Source: Kerstersia gyiorum
GTDB taxonomy: Bacteria; Pseudomonadota; Gammaproteobacteria; Burkholderiales; Burkholderiaceae_B
DNA length: 64,000 nt
Direction of reading: 5' to 3'
Assembly (NCBI RefSeq): GCF_004216755.1
Contig: NZ_SGWZ01000007.1
Location: 1-64,000, forward strand
The first letter of the stretch is position 1; every line of letters starts with the position of its first letter. Below are positions 1 through 7,832 of the stretch, in pieces. The notes below the pieces were generated by a model. It was not told where the DNA came from and ran no database searches. It saw only the letters and a program-made list of their open reading frames with translations. Made by a program: the position numbers and the translations under genes.

Positions 1-53
1 ATCTGCTGCGCGGCCTGCTGGAGCGGGAGTTTCCCCCGGAGAACACACCATGA
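1..53 (+). CDS. C-terminal tail of a ParA-like partition ATPase (partial)
   Basis: An open frame enters from the left edge and stops at TGA 51-53, ending in LLEREFPPENTP. It overlaps the next gene by ATGA, as expected for translational coupling. In Tn4371-type elements a parA gene lies directly before the DUF2840 gene, so the assignment rests on position only. The visible 16 residues have no diagnostic motif. Confidence 0.4.
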   Translation, partial: LLRGLLEREFPPENTP

Positions 54-595
54 CCGCATCCGCTTCGCCTGCCGCTGGCGCGGCCACGGCTGCGCTGCCG
101 CCGCATTCCACAGCACTCGCCGGACAGGCCGACAACGTGCCGCTGACGTGCGTTTCACTGGCCTACATCGAGGCCCGTTTCAAGCTCTATCTGCGCTTCG
201 GAGAACCGGCGCGCACGCTCCAGCTCGACCGCTGGCGGCGCTGCGTGGTGTTCCTGCCGGGCGCGATGCTCTGCCGTATCCGCTGGCAGGCCAACGACTA
301 CGGCACGATCCGCTGGCAGTTCATGGTGATGCAGGCGTGCACGCCACTGGACGCCATGCAGCGCATTCCCGGCGTGCAGCCGGGCGCGCGCCTGCTGCTG
401 CATGCCGAAGGCGATGCCAACGTGCGCGCCGTGCTGGAACGCATCGACGCCATCGAGGCGCTGGGCATCGCCGCCATCGACGTGTCGCCCGCGTACTGGC
501 GCACGCTGGGCAACCGTCTTGCAGCGCGTTCGCCGCTGCCCGAATACACCGCCGAGCGGCACGCCGCCTGGCTGACCGGGAAGGTGCTGCCATGA
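50..595 (+). CDS. DUF2840 family protein, ICE core
   Basis: A 181-residue soluble protein with no signal peptide or membrane segment. Its middle part (about 40-170) resembles DUF2840, a family of unknown function found next to traF in Tn4371-like ICEs: a conserved aromatic-rich core with RWRRCVVFLPG and IRWQ. The start ATG overlaps the stop of the preceding gene and its own stop overlaps the traF start (ATGA, 592-595), so the three genes form one translationally coupled unit. No catalytic residues can be proposed. A role in transfer or maintenance is inferred only from strict linkage to the transfer genes. Confidence 0.8.
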   Translation: MTASASPAAGAATAALPPHSTALAGQADNVPLTCVSLAYIEARFKLYLRFGEPARTLQLDRWRRCVVFLPGAMLCRIRWQANDYGTIRWQFMVMQACTPLDAMQRIPGVQPGARLLLHAEGDANVRAVLERIDAIEALGIAAIDVSPAYWRTLGNRLAARSPLPEYTAERHAAWLTGKVLP

Positions 596-1191
596 CCGCC
601 CCGACCACCACACCCAACGCGTCCGACGTGGCGCCGCGTCCTCGCTCGCGCCTGCGCGCTCGCATCGTCGTGGCGACACTGGCCGCCATCGGCTTCGCTG
701 CGCTGGCCTGGGCGGCTTTCGTGTCGCCCCTGCCGCGTCTGACCTACAACCCGTCCGACAGCGTGGCGGTCGGCTGGTATCGCATCGACCCGTTCGACCC
801 GCGCACCGCCTCGCTGCCACATCCGTTGTCCGTGAACAGCATCGTGCTGGTGCCGCTGCCGGCCAGGGCCACCATGCTGGCTGCTCAGCGCGCCTACCTG
901 CCGACCCGCGTGCCGCTGCTCAAACGTGTGGGCGCTGTCGCGCCGCAACACGTCTGCATCGTCGCCGGTCAGGTACGCATCGACGGCGTGCCTGCGGCCG
1001 CCGTTTTGCCGACCGACCGGCTAGGTCGGCCGCTGCCGTCCTTGCAGCTTTGCCGCCGCCTTGAACAGGGCGAACTGTTCTTGTTGAGCGTGACGAATCC
1101 GGCATCGTTCGACAGCCGCTACTTCGGCCCGGTCAGCGCATCCACCGTGATCGGCGTCGCGCATCCGGTATGGCTGGAGACACGCCCATGA
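592..1191 (+). CDS. traF: TraF-type S26 conjugal-transfer peptidase
   Basis: A 199-residue membrane-anchored serine protease of the S26 (signal peptidase I) family. One N-terminal transmembrane helix (about 23-44) is followed by the box-B motif NPSDSVAVG with catalytic Ser57, VPLLKRV with the general base Lys111, and FDSRYFGPV (about 173-181), the box-E equivalent. In IncP-like systems TraF processes and cyclises the TrbC pilin, so it should act on the trbC product encoded at 36015 in this element. The start at 592 was chosen because it overlaps the upstream stop (ATGA). Longer upstream starts in the same frame would overlap the DUF2840 gene for over 400 bases. Confidence 0.9.
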   Translation: MTAPTTTPNASDVAPRPRSRLRARIVVATLAAIGFAALAWAAFVSPLPRLTYNPSDSVAVGWYRIDPFDPRTASLPHPLSVNSIVLVPLPARATMLAAQRAYLPTRVPLLKRVGAVAPQHVCIVAGQVRIDGVPAAAVLPTDRLGRPLPSLQLCRRLEQGELFLLSVTNPASFDSRYFGPVSASTVIGVAHPVWLETRP

Positions 1192-1627
1192 TGGCCGCCG
1201 ACTCGCTGCACGTTGCCGTGCATCTTCTCGTGCCATCGGGCGTGTCGATCCAGTGGCTTTCCGGCTGTTGTCGCGCGTGCAGTGCGAGCGCATCCGCGCT
1301 GCACTTCGCGCTGCCTTCCCATGTGCAGGCGTCTTGCCTCGAACGCGCCCGGCCTGCCGCCGTCGCCGCGTTCGCTGGCGCGCTGGCTGCTCGCGCAGCA
1401 GCGCCGCCGGACCGCCGGTGCCTGGAGCGACAGCGGAAGGCAAAGGCGGAAGGCAAGATAAAAGGTTGCGGCACTCCGTTTCGCAAAAACCGTGTCTGCA
1501 CATTGAGGTGGCGCGGCACGCGCCTGATCGCGGCACGGTGCCGCGTAGATCGCCAATGCCTTGCCGGCATTCGGAAAGGTGCGTGCTACCCACGCTCGGC
1601 TTGGATGGCTTGCGATGGAGGTGATGT
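1192..1627. other. Gap between traF and relaxase, no convincing gene
   Basis: This 436-base stretch has overlapping open frames in several registers but none has a ribosome site, a recognisable domain or sensible composition; all are Arg/Ala/Cys-rich, as expected of shadow frames in GC-rich DNA. It ends in a good ribosome site (GGAG about 1617-1620) for the relaxase. The position immediately before the relaxase is where an oriT could lie, but no clear nick-site motif was recognised by eye. Confidence 0.5.
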
Positions 1628-3574
1628 ATGAGCCGCAACGACGATGACCGTTTCCGCATCCGGCCAGGCGCACCTAGGCAGCGTGGCGATGCCTTTATCA
1701 ACCAGGTGCTGCGCCAGACCAGCAAAGCCGGTGCCAAAGTCGCCAAGGCGGGTGGCAGGCCAGGTTCTCGACTGGGGCGCGGCCATGTCGCTGCACGCTT
1801 CACTGGCGCATCGCTGACCGCCAATTCTCGGCGCGTCACCATCAAAACCCGGCTGGTGAATCTCGCCAAGGCCGGGGCGCGTTCCACCAGTACGCACCTG
1901 CGCTATATCGAGCGCGAAGGCGTCGGCCGTGATGGCGAACCCGGCAAAGCCTATGGCCCGACGACGGATGAGGCCGATCTGGTTGCATTCGAGGAACGTG
2001 GGCGAGAGGATCGGCACCAGTTTCGTTTCATCGTTTCGCCCGAAGATGCCGAATCGCTTGATGACTTGCGCACCTACACCCGCCACCTGATGGCGCGTAT
2101 GGAAGCCGACCTGGGCACCAGATTGGAATGGGTCGCGGTCGATCACTGGAACACCGACAACCCCCACACCCATGTCGTCCTGCGCGGCAAGGATGACACT
2201 GGCAAAGACCTCATCATCTCCCGCGACTACATCAGCCAGGGTATGCGGGAGCGGGCTTCGGAGCTGGCGACAGAATGGCTGGGGCCGCGTACCGAACTGG
2301 AGATCCAGCGCGGCATGCAGCGTCAAGTCGAGCAGGAACGCTGGACAGGCCTGGATCGCACCTTGCAGCGCGAAGCCGTGGATGGACTTATCCGCACCGA
2401 AAGGCTGGAGACTGAGCCCCGATTGAAGCGCCAGCGTCTGTTGCTGATCGGTCGCCTGCAACGCTTGCAGCGCATGGGGCTGGCCACCGAAATGCAGACC
2501 GGCGTATGGGTCGTTCATGCCGAAGCGGAAAGCACCTTGCGGGCCATGGGCGAGCGTGGAGACATCATCCGCACCATGCAGCGTGCCATGAGCGGGCAGC
2601 AGCGGGAACTGGCGGTATTCCAACCAGGCGAGGACGCCAGAACCATCGTGGGCCGCGTGGCTGGCAAAGGCATGGCCGATGAGCTGTACGACAAGGGCTA
2701 TTTGGTTGTCGATGGCATCGACGGCAAAGCCCACTACGTCGCCTTGCCACCCAAGACCGAGCTGGAACAGTACCCGACCGGTGCCGTGGTGGAGGTGCGA
2801 GGTTCTGCCGAGGTGCGTGCGGCTGACAAGAACATCGCCGCGCTGGCGAGCGATGGCCTGTACCGCACCGATCATCACCTGGCCATCGAACAGGGCCGGG
2901 CCAAGCCCGGACGCGACCCGCAGGAGGTTGTCGCCGCTCACGTGCGGCGGCTGGAAGCCCTGCGCCGGGCAGGCATCGTGGAGCGCGTGGCCGAAGGGCT
3001 ATGGAAGGTGTCGGACGACCTGGCCGAGCGTGGCCGCCAGTACGACGCGCAGCGCCTGGGCGGCGTTGCCGTGGAACTGAAATCGCACCTGTCCATTGAG
3101 CGGCAGGCCCGCCTCATCGGCGCGACCTGGCTGGATCAGCAGTTGATCGGCGGCGGCAAGGGGCTGGGCGACCTGGGCTTTGGTGGTGACGCCAAGCAAG
3201 CCTTGGAGCAGCGTGCCGATTTTCTTGAAGAACAGGGGCTGGCCGAGCGGCGCGGGCAGCGCGTCATCCTGGCGCGCAACCTGCTAAGCACGCTGCGAAA
3301 CCGAGAACTGGCGCAGGCCGCGAAGGAGGTGGCGGCGGAAACCGGCCTTGAGCATCGCCCGGTGGCCGACGGGCAGCGCGTCGCCGGTATCTACCGGCGC
3401 TCAGTTATGCTCGCCAGTGGGCGCTACGCCATGCTTGATGACGGCATGGGGTTCAGCCTGGTGCCGTGGAAGCCAGTGATCGAGCAAAAGCTGGGACAGC
3501 AGATCGCCGCGACAGTACACAGCGGCGGTGTGTCTTGGGAAATTGGACGGCAAAGAGGGCCAACCGTAGGCTAA
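1628..3574 (+). CDS. rlxS: Relaxase of the DUF3363 (RlxS-type) family
   Basis: A 648-residue relaxase that should nick the ICE at oriT and pilot the strand into the recipient. The N-terminal half holds the nuclease-like region: LRYIEREG (Tyr93), HQFRFIVSPED (130-140) and the metal-binding histidine motif NPHTHVVLRG with His180 and His182. The C-terminal half (about 230-640) matches DUF3363 by position and ends with GGVSWEIGRQRG. Length is normal for Tn4371-family relaxases. The start at 1628 is supported by GGAG about 8 bases upstream. Its last four bases overlap the stop of the convergent hxlR-type gene, so the cargo begins exactly at the relaxase stop. Confidence 0.9.
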   Translation: MSRNDDDRFRIRPGAPRQRGDAFINQVLRQTSKAGAKVAKAGGRPGSRLGRGHVAARFTGASLTANSRRVTIKTRLVNLAKAGARSTSTHLRYIEREGVGRDGEPGKAYGPTTDEADLVAFEERGREDRHQFRFIVSPEDAESLDDLRTYTRHLMARMEADLGTRLEWVAVDHWNTDNPHTHVVLRGKDDTGKDLIISRDYISQGMRERASELATEWLGPRTELEIQRGMQRQVEQERWTGLDRTLQREAVDGLIRTERLETEPRLKRQRLLLIGRLQRLQRMGLATEMQTGVWVVHAEAESTLRAMGERGDIIRTMQRAMSGQQRELAVFQPGEDARTIVGRVAGKGMADELYDKGYLVVDGIDGKAHYVALPPKTELEQYPTGAVVEVRGSAEVRAADKNIAALASDGLYRTDHHLAIEQGRAKPGRDPQEVVAAHVRRLEALRRAGIVERVAEGLWKVSDDLAERGRQYDAQRLGGVAVELKSHLSIERQARLIGATWLDQQLIGGGKGLGDLGFGGDAKQALEQRADFLEEQGLAERRGQRVILARNLLSTLRNRELAQAAKEVAAETGLEHRPVADGQRVAGIYRRSVMLASGRYAMLDDGMGFSLVPWKPVIEQKLGQQIAATVHSGGVSWEIGRQRGPTVG

Positions 3575-3927
3575 TTTTCCTGTGCGGCCTGAATTTCGAT
3601 ATGCGCGTCACCCCATGCCTTCAGCGCATGGATGACCGGAGCCAGTGTCTGCCCATAGTCCGTCAGCCGATATTCAACCTTTGGGGGGACTTCGGGATAG
3701 ATCTTGCGAGCAATCAGGCCGTCACCCTCCAACTCGCGCAACTGGTTGGTCAGCATGCGCTGGGTGATGTTGGGCAGCAGCCTTCGCAGTTCGTTGAAAC
3801 GCAGCACTTCGCCAGTCAGCAGGCGGTAGAGGATGACGCCTTTCCACTTGCCGCCAATCAGGTTGAGCGTGGCTTCCACTGTACAGCCGGTGGCGCAATC
3901 AAAGGATGCGTGAGGAATACGGGCCAT
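3571..3927 (-). CDS. HxlR-family winged-helix regulator
   Basis: A 118-residue DNA-binding protein of the HxlR/DUF24 family. Diagnostic features are an N-terminal Cys pair (Cys11, Cys15 in FDCATGCTVEAT), the helix segment GGKWKGVILYRLL, RFNELRRLLPNITQRMLTNQLRELE and the wing PPKVEYRLTDYGQTL. In HypR/YodB relatives the N-terminal cysteine senses quinones or other electrophiles. Transcribed divergently from an NAD(P)H:quinone-reductase-like gene at 4039, the classic HxlR arrangement, so it probably represses that gene until an electrophile is met. ATG at 3927 is preferred to an upstream GTG at 3939. Confidence 0.85.
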   Translation of the reverse strand: MARIPHASFDCATGCTVEATLNLIGGKWKGVILYRLLTGEVLRFNELRRLLPNITQRMLTNQLRELEGDGLIARKIYPEVPPKVEYRLTDYGQTLAPVIHALKAWGDAHIEIQAAQEN

Positions 3928-3964
3928 TTTCAATCTCACAGTATATTTTTTGACACTATGTACA

Positions 3965-3980
3965 AAGAATGTGCGTTCTT
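3965..3980. promoter_or_regulatory. Candidate HxlR operator (inverted repeat)
   Basis: AAGAA-N6-TTCTT is a perfect inverted repeat in the 111-bp divergent promoter between the hxlR-type and oxidoreductase genes. A TTGACA lies just before it at 3950-3955. HxlR proteins bind such dyads as dimers. Seen in sequence; the assignment is inference. Confidence 0.4.
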
Positions 3981-4038
3981 ACGTAAATAATCAATACAGG
4001 AAAAAATGGCTCTCATTATCCACTGAAAGGAGTGCAAC

Positions 4039-5052
4039 ATGAAAGCCATTGGTTTCAATCAACCCCTGCCAATTTCTGACCCTCAATCCCTGGTTGAACT
4101 CGACCTGCCCGGTCCTGAGTACGGTGAGCAGGATTTACTGGTCGAAGTGCAGGCGATCGCGGTCAATCCGGCTGATACAAAGGTGCGGGCTTCCGCCCAG
4201 CCTGCGTCGGGTACTTGGCGCATCCTGGGTTGGGATGCCGTGGGCCACGTGCGTGCGGTTGGCGCGCGTGTCTCGGGCTTCAAACCGGGCGACCAAGTGT
4301 TTTATGCGGGTGCTATTGACCGGCCTGGCTGCTATGCCGAGCGACAGGCAGTGGATGCGCGGATTGCCGCCCATGTGCCGAGCAATTTCAGTGCTGAGGA
4401 TGCGGCGGCTCTGCCGCTGACGGCCCTTACTGCTTGGGAAACTCTATTTGACCGCCTGAAGGTTGAACACCCTGTGATGGGCGCTGCCAATGCCATCCTG
4501 GTTGTGGGTGGCGCGGGCGGCGTGGGTTCCATGACCATCCAGTTGGCGCGGGCTTTGACTGGCCTGACCGTCATCGCCACCGCTTCACGTCCTGAAACGG
4601 TGGAATGGGTCAGGCAGCTTGGTGCTCACCATGTCATCGACCATCGCCAGCCGCTGGCTCCGCAGGTTGAAGCCCTGGGTATTGGCGCACCGGCTTTCGT
4701 GTTTTCCACCACCCACACCGACCACTATCTCTCCGATATCGTGGAACTGATCGCTCCTCAAGGCCGCATTGCGCTGATTGACAATCCCAAGTCACTCGAC
4801 ATTGTTTCGCTCAAACGCAAGAGTCTGTCGATCCACTGGGAATTCATGTTCACGCGCTCTCTGTTGCAAACCGCTGATATCGCCCATCAACAAGCCATCC
4901 TGCAAACAGTGGCGGAACTTGCCGCGCAGGGAAGGATCGTTACTACCCGCAAGCAAACGCTGGGGCCGATCAATGCGCAGAACCTGCGTGTCGCTCATGA
5001 ACTGCTGGAAAGAGGAAGTGCGATCGGAAAGATCGTGCTGTCCGGTTGGTGA
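4039..5052 (+). CDS. Zinc-type MDR oxidoreductase, quinone-reductase-like
   Basis: A 337-residue medium-chain dehydrogenase/reductase. The N-terminal GroES-like domain (about 1-130) has the VNPADTKVR and GWDAVGHVRAVG motifs; the Rossmann domain (about 135-290) has the NADPH-binding loop VVGGAGGVGSMTIQLA. The catalytic zinc ligands of true alcohol dehydrogenases are not evident, so it more likely reduces quinones or enones with NADPH (YogA/QorA-like proteins, often named zinc-binding alcohol dehydrogenase family). A strong ribosome site (AAAGGAG) lies 8 bases before ATG. Divergent from the HxlR gene, suggesting electrophile-induced detoxification. Confidence 0.85.
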   Translation: MKAIGFNQPLPISDPQSLVELDLPGPEYGEQDLLVEVQAIAVNPADTKVRASAQPASGTWRILGWDAVGHVRAVGARVSGFKPGDQVFYAGAIDRPGCYAERQAVDARIAAHVPSNFSAEDAAALPLTALTAWETLFDRLKVEHPVMGAANAILVVGGAGGVGSMTIQLARALTGLTVIATASRPETVEWVRQLGAHHVIDHRQPLAPQVEALGIGAPAFVFSTTHTDHYLSDIVELIAPQGRIALIDNPKSLDIVSLKRKSLSIHWEFMFTRSLLQTADIAHQQAILQTVAELAAQGRIVTTRKQTLGPINAQNLRVAHELLERGSAIGKIVLSGW

Positions 5053-5122
5053 ATGTTTGTGGTGTCGCCACTGTGCGCGGCGGTAATGTATTGCGGGAGG
5101 TTGGAAGGCAGTGTGGGTGATC

Positions 5123-5143
5123 CATGGCGGTAAGTCCGCCATG
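5123..5143. terminator. Hairpin between convergent genes
   Basis: CATGGCGG-taagt-CCGCCATG is a perfect 8-bp stem with a 5-base loop, enclosed by a weaker GGGTG/CACCC pair. It lies between the convergent MDR and AraC genes. No U-tract follows on either strand, so termination is only probable. Confidence 0.4.
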
Positions 5144-5176
5144 TTCTGGGCATGCACCCAACAAAGCCGATGACTG

Positions 5177-6067
5177 TCAGCGAACGGCGGACGGCAGGCA
5201 ACCAAAACGTGCGCGGAATCGGTCGGAGAAACGTGCACGTGACTGGTATCCGCAGGCCTGCGCGATGTGTGGAATGCTCCAGGATGTTGTCTGGAGCAAC
5301 ATCAGGGCATGGTGCATGCGCGTGTCGATCAGAATATCCTCGAAACCCACACGTTCACCTGCAAGACGCCGCCGCAATGTCGCCTCGCTCATCGCTAGCG
5401 CACGGCCTGCCTCGTGCGCTGTCCAGTTTTGATCTGGTGCCTCGCCAATCAAGGTGCGCAAGCGCCCGGCAATTCCGCTCTGTTTGGCGTCCTTGAACGC
5501 ATGGCCTCGTTCGGCAAGCGCAAGGAGGAAATCCATCAGCCGACACTGAAGCCGTTCGTCGCTGACGCGCTTGGTGTCCACACTTTCGAGTACCCGGTGA
5601 AACGTCGATTCGAGGTCGTCGTCCAGTGATGCCAGCCGATAAGGCGCCGGGCTAGCGTTATCCGGCGGCCGAGTGGAGTGATTGCGCTGAAATGCCTCAA
5701 GCAAAGCTGCCGAGAGCGTCAGGAAGATGGATCTGAAGCGTTTCTCGCGGCTATCTGGCGTTTTCACCAAATCAGCGCATGTGCCAGGATCGACAAGCAG
5801 CACCGACGCTTGTGCGTCAATCCTGAGCGGGTGGATACCATCATCCAGGTCGAGCCGCCCCGCAGCGACCAGCAGGACGGTGGCATCATGGAACAGAAAA
5901 CGCGGTGTGCGCTGAACTCGCGTCAGAACGGGTTGCGCCAGCGCGCACAAGCCGCGCCGGAGCACGGGTGTGCCGGATGGCAGCGGCCAGTGCAGGCGAG
6001 CCTCAGCTTGTGCTGGTGTGGTGATGGTTTGCCGAGGCTCTGCCGTGGCTAATTTTTGCTGGCGCAC
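5177..6067 (-). CDS. AraC-family transcriptional regulator
   Basis: A 296-residue regulator with an N-terminal cupin-like sensing domain (about 40-150) and a C-terminal double helix-turn-helix (about 205-296). The first recognition helix is in ALAMSEATLRRRLAGE, and the second signature is IAQACGYQSRARFSDRFRARFG, a clear AraC/XylS match. Its start lies only 3 bases after the stop of the PEBP-family gene on the same strand, so the two are co-transcribed. The ligand cannot be read from the sequence. It may also act on the divergent maleate isomerase promoter, where a dyad lies at 6835-6853. Confidence 0.85.
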   Translation of the reverse strand: MRQQKLATAEPRQTITTPAQAEARLHWPLPSGTPVLRRGLCALAQPVLTRVQRTPRFLFHDATVLLVAAGRLDLDDGIHPLRIDAQASVLLVDPGTCADLVKTPDSREKRFRSIFLTLSAALLEAFQRNHSTRPPDNASPAPYRLASLDDDLESTFHRVLESVDTKRVSDERLQCRLMDFLLALAERGHAFKDAKQSGIAGRLRTLIGEAPDQNWTAHEAGRALAMSEATLRRRLAGERVGFEDILIDTRMHHALMLLQTTSWSIPHIAQACGYQSRARFSDRFRARFGCLPSAVR

Positions 6068-6070
6068 AGG

Positions 6071-6706
6071 TCAATCAAGCGGCACGGATGGGTTGAGGCT
6101 GTACAAGCCGGTCAGGCTGGCTTGTCCCAGCACCGGGGCGGCGGCCAGTGCCGCACGCACGCTTTCGCCAGTCAGTGGCCCATCCACCTCAAGCGCGGGT
6201 ACAGCCAATGCATAAATAGTGAATATGTAGCGGTGAACGCGCGTGTCATTCCAAGGCGGGCAGGGGCCATCATAGCCATGGTAGTCACCCTTCATTTGTT
6301 CGTCACTGGCAAACCAGGTGGTGTAGTCATTGATGCCATGGCGCAAGCCTGCGTCGGCATCGGGGCCGGGCTTGCCGCGCGGCGTGACGCCGTTCGAATG
6401 CGTGCCGGCTTCGATCTCCGTGGTGCTGACGGGAATGTCGAGTAGCAGCCAGTGAAAGAAGTCGATTCGCGGCAGATCAGTCGGCACTTCACGGCCTTCC
6501 TGATTCACATCATCGGCGCGACTTGGCACATCAGGGTCGTGGCACACGATGACCAATGACCGGGTACCTGCTGGAACATCGCTCCAGGCAAGATGTGGAT
6601 TGCGGTTCGACGACAGCGCAATGTGCTGGGCAGCGTCTGGCACTGCGAAAGCAAATTCGCCAGGAATCGACTGGCCGTCTTTGAAGCTGTGACTGATGAG
6701 TTGCAT
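6071..6706 (-). CDS. YbhB/YbcL-type phosphatidylethanolamine-binding (PEBP) protein
   Basis: A 211-residue cytoplasmic protein of the PEBP/Raf-kinase-inhibitor-like family. It shows the fold's landmarks: AGTRSLVIVCHDPDVP (ligand-site Asp-Pro loop), FFHWLLLDIPV, GVTPRGKPG, YDGPCPPWND and HRYIFTIYALAVP. Bacterial members bind small anionic ligands but their role is unclear. ATG at 6706 begins the conserved part; an upstream frame extension to 6763 adds non-family residues. Translated as the first gene of a two-gene unit with the AraC regulator (3-base spacing). Confidence 0.85.
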   Translation of the reverse strand: MQLISHSFKDGQSIPGEFAFAVPDAAQHIALSSNRNPHLAWSDVPAGTRSLVIVCHDPDVPSRADDVNQEGREVPTDLPRIDFFHWLLLDIPVSTTEIEAGTHSNGVTPRGKPGPDADAGLRHGINDYTTWFASDEQMKGDYHGYDGPCPPWNDTRVHRYIFTIYALAVPALEVDGPLTGESVRAALAAAPVLGQASLTGLYSLNPSVPLD

Positions 6707-6834
6707 ATGAGGTTTCGTCCTGTGGGTGATGGAAAAGGCGATGTTGTGCCGACCTGTGCACAACTGATGGCCATTCTAGGGGCGCAGGAATTCTTGGAAA
6801 ACATCATATCCAATCAATTATTTCACATTGCCAA

Positions 6835-6853
6835 TCAAATTGATCTAATTTGA
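6835..6853. promoter_or_regulatory. Inverted repeat in divergent promoter region
   Basis: TCAAATT-gatct-AATTTGA is a perfect 7-5-7 dyad in the AT-rich 270-bp region between the PEBP/AraC unit and the maleate isomerase gene. It is a plausible regulator-binding site; which protein binds is unknown. Confidence 0.4.
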
Positions 6854-6976
6854 GTTGTTTTATGAGTGACGGGAGTTAAATTTCAGACGCTGCACGCATG
6901 GCCGTACCGGGCCTGTTTCGGGTCAGGCATGTATGCATCGCGACTCTTGATACCTCGTACTTTGGACGAAGCCACT

Positions 6977-7729
6977 ATGAAAACATATCGAATCGGCCAG
7001 ATCGTGCCGAGCTCCAACACGACAATGGAAACAGAAATCCCCGCCATGCTTAATGCAAGGCAGGGGGATTTTCCGCAGGAGGGTTTTACGTTCCATGCCG
7101 CTCGTATGCGGATGATGCACGTCACCCCCGACGAATTGAAAGCGATGGATAGCCAAAGTGATCGCTGCGCGCAGGAATTGAGCGATGCACGCTGTGACGT
7201 GCTGGCATACGCCTGCCTTGTGGCGATCATGTGCCAGGGGCCTGGCTACCATCGACAATCCGAAGCGCGTCTTGGCAAAGCCACAGAGGAAAACAAGGCG
7301 CCCACGCCGATTATCAGTTCGGCTGGCGCACTGTGTGACAGCATCAAGATCATGGGCTTCGATAAGGTGGCGATCCTGACGCCCTACACGAAGCCGTTGA
7401 CACAGCAGGTCGCCGCATACATCGAGAGCGAAGCCATCCGTGTGACGGATTCTGTCAGCCTGGAGGTGTCCGATAATCTGGCTGTCGGCCGGATCGCTCC
7501 CATGAGCCTGCTCGAACACGTCAAGCGTCTGGATACAAGTGAGGCGGATGCCGTGGTTCTTTCGGCTTGCGTGCAGATGCCTTCGCTGGCGGCGATCCAG
7601 CGCGTTGAAGATATGCTGGGCAAGCCTGTGCTGTCGGCTGCTGGAGCAACGACCTACCAAATCCTCAAGACGTTGGGCTTGGCGGCGCGAGTGCCCAATG
7701 CGGGGTATCTGCTTTCTGGACGGTTTTGA
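6977..7729 (+). CDS. Maleate cis-trans isomerase (NicF/MaiA-like)
   Basis: A 250-residue member of the Asp/Glu racemase superfamily that should convert maleate to fumarate without cofactor. The two catalytic cysteines of the family are in place: Cys80 in LAYACLVAIM and Cys198 in VVLSACVQMPS. The substrate loop PSSNTTMETEIPAML (Asn14) is also conserved. Length and the ending GYLLSGRF fit maleate isomerases of nicotinate and gentisate-like pathways. ATG at 6977 starts the conserved MKTYRIGQIVPS; the longer frame start at 6866 has no support. No other nicotinate-pathway genes are nearby, so it probably feeds maleate from another source into the TCA cycle. Confidence 0.88.
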   Translation: MKTYRIGQIVPSSNTTMETEIPAMLNARQGDFPQEGFTFHAARMRMMHVTPDELKAMDSQSDRCAQELSDARCDVLAYACLVAIMCQGPGYHRQSEARLGKATEENKAPTPIISSAGALCDSIKIMGFDKVAILTPYTKPLTQQVAAYIESEAIRVTDSVSLEVSDNLAVGRIAPMSLLEHVKRLDTSEADAVVLSACVQMPSLAAIQRVEDMLGKPVLSAAGATTYQILKTLGLAARVPNAGYLLSGRF

Positions 7730-7778
7730 TTGCGTTGAATCTCGCGGAAGGCTCCTGTGTTACGAGCTGGCGTGTCAC

Positions 7779-7802
7779 TAAGTCCTGTGTGCGCAGGACT
7801 TA
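7779..7802. terminator. Hairpin between convergent genes
   Basis: TAAGTCCTG-tgtgcg-CAGGACTTA is a perfect 9-bp stem between the convergent maleate isomerase and dehydratase genes. U-rich tails are weak on both strands, so it may be a bidirectional terminator. Confidence 0.5.
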
Positions 7803-7832
7803 AACTTACCATCGGATTTCTGGCGGGCGTAT

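Noticed and set aside
148..591. Upstream extension of the traF frame starting at 148
   Set aside because: It would overlap the DUF2840 gene for over 440 bases and lacks any signal of coding; the ATGA-coupled start at 592 gives a normal TraF.
1170..1631. Open frames across the traF-relaxase gap
   Set aside because: Arg/Cys/Ala-rich in several registers, no ribosome site or domain; typical shadow frames of GC-rich DNA.
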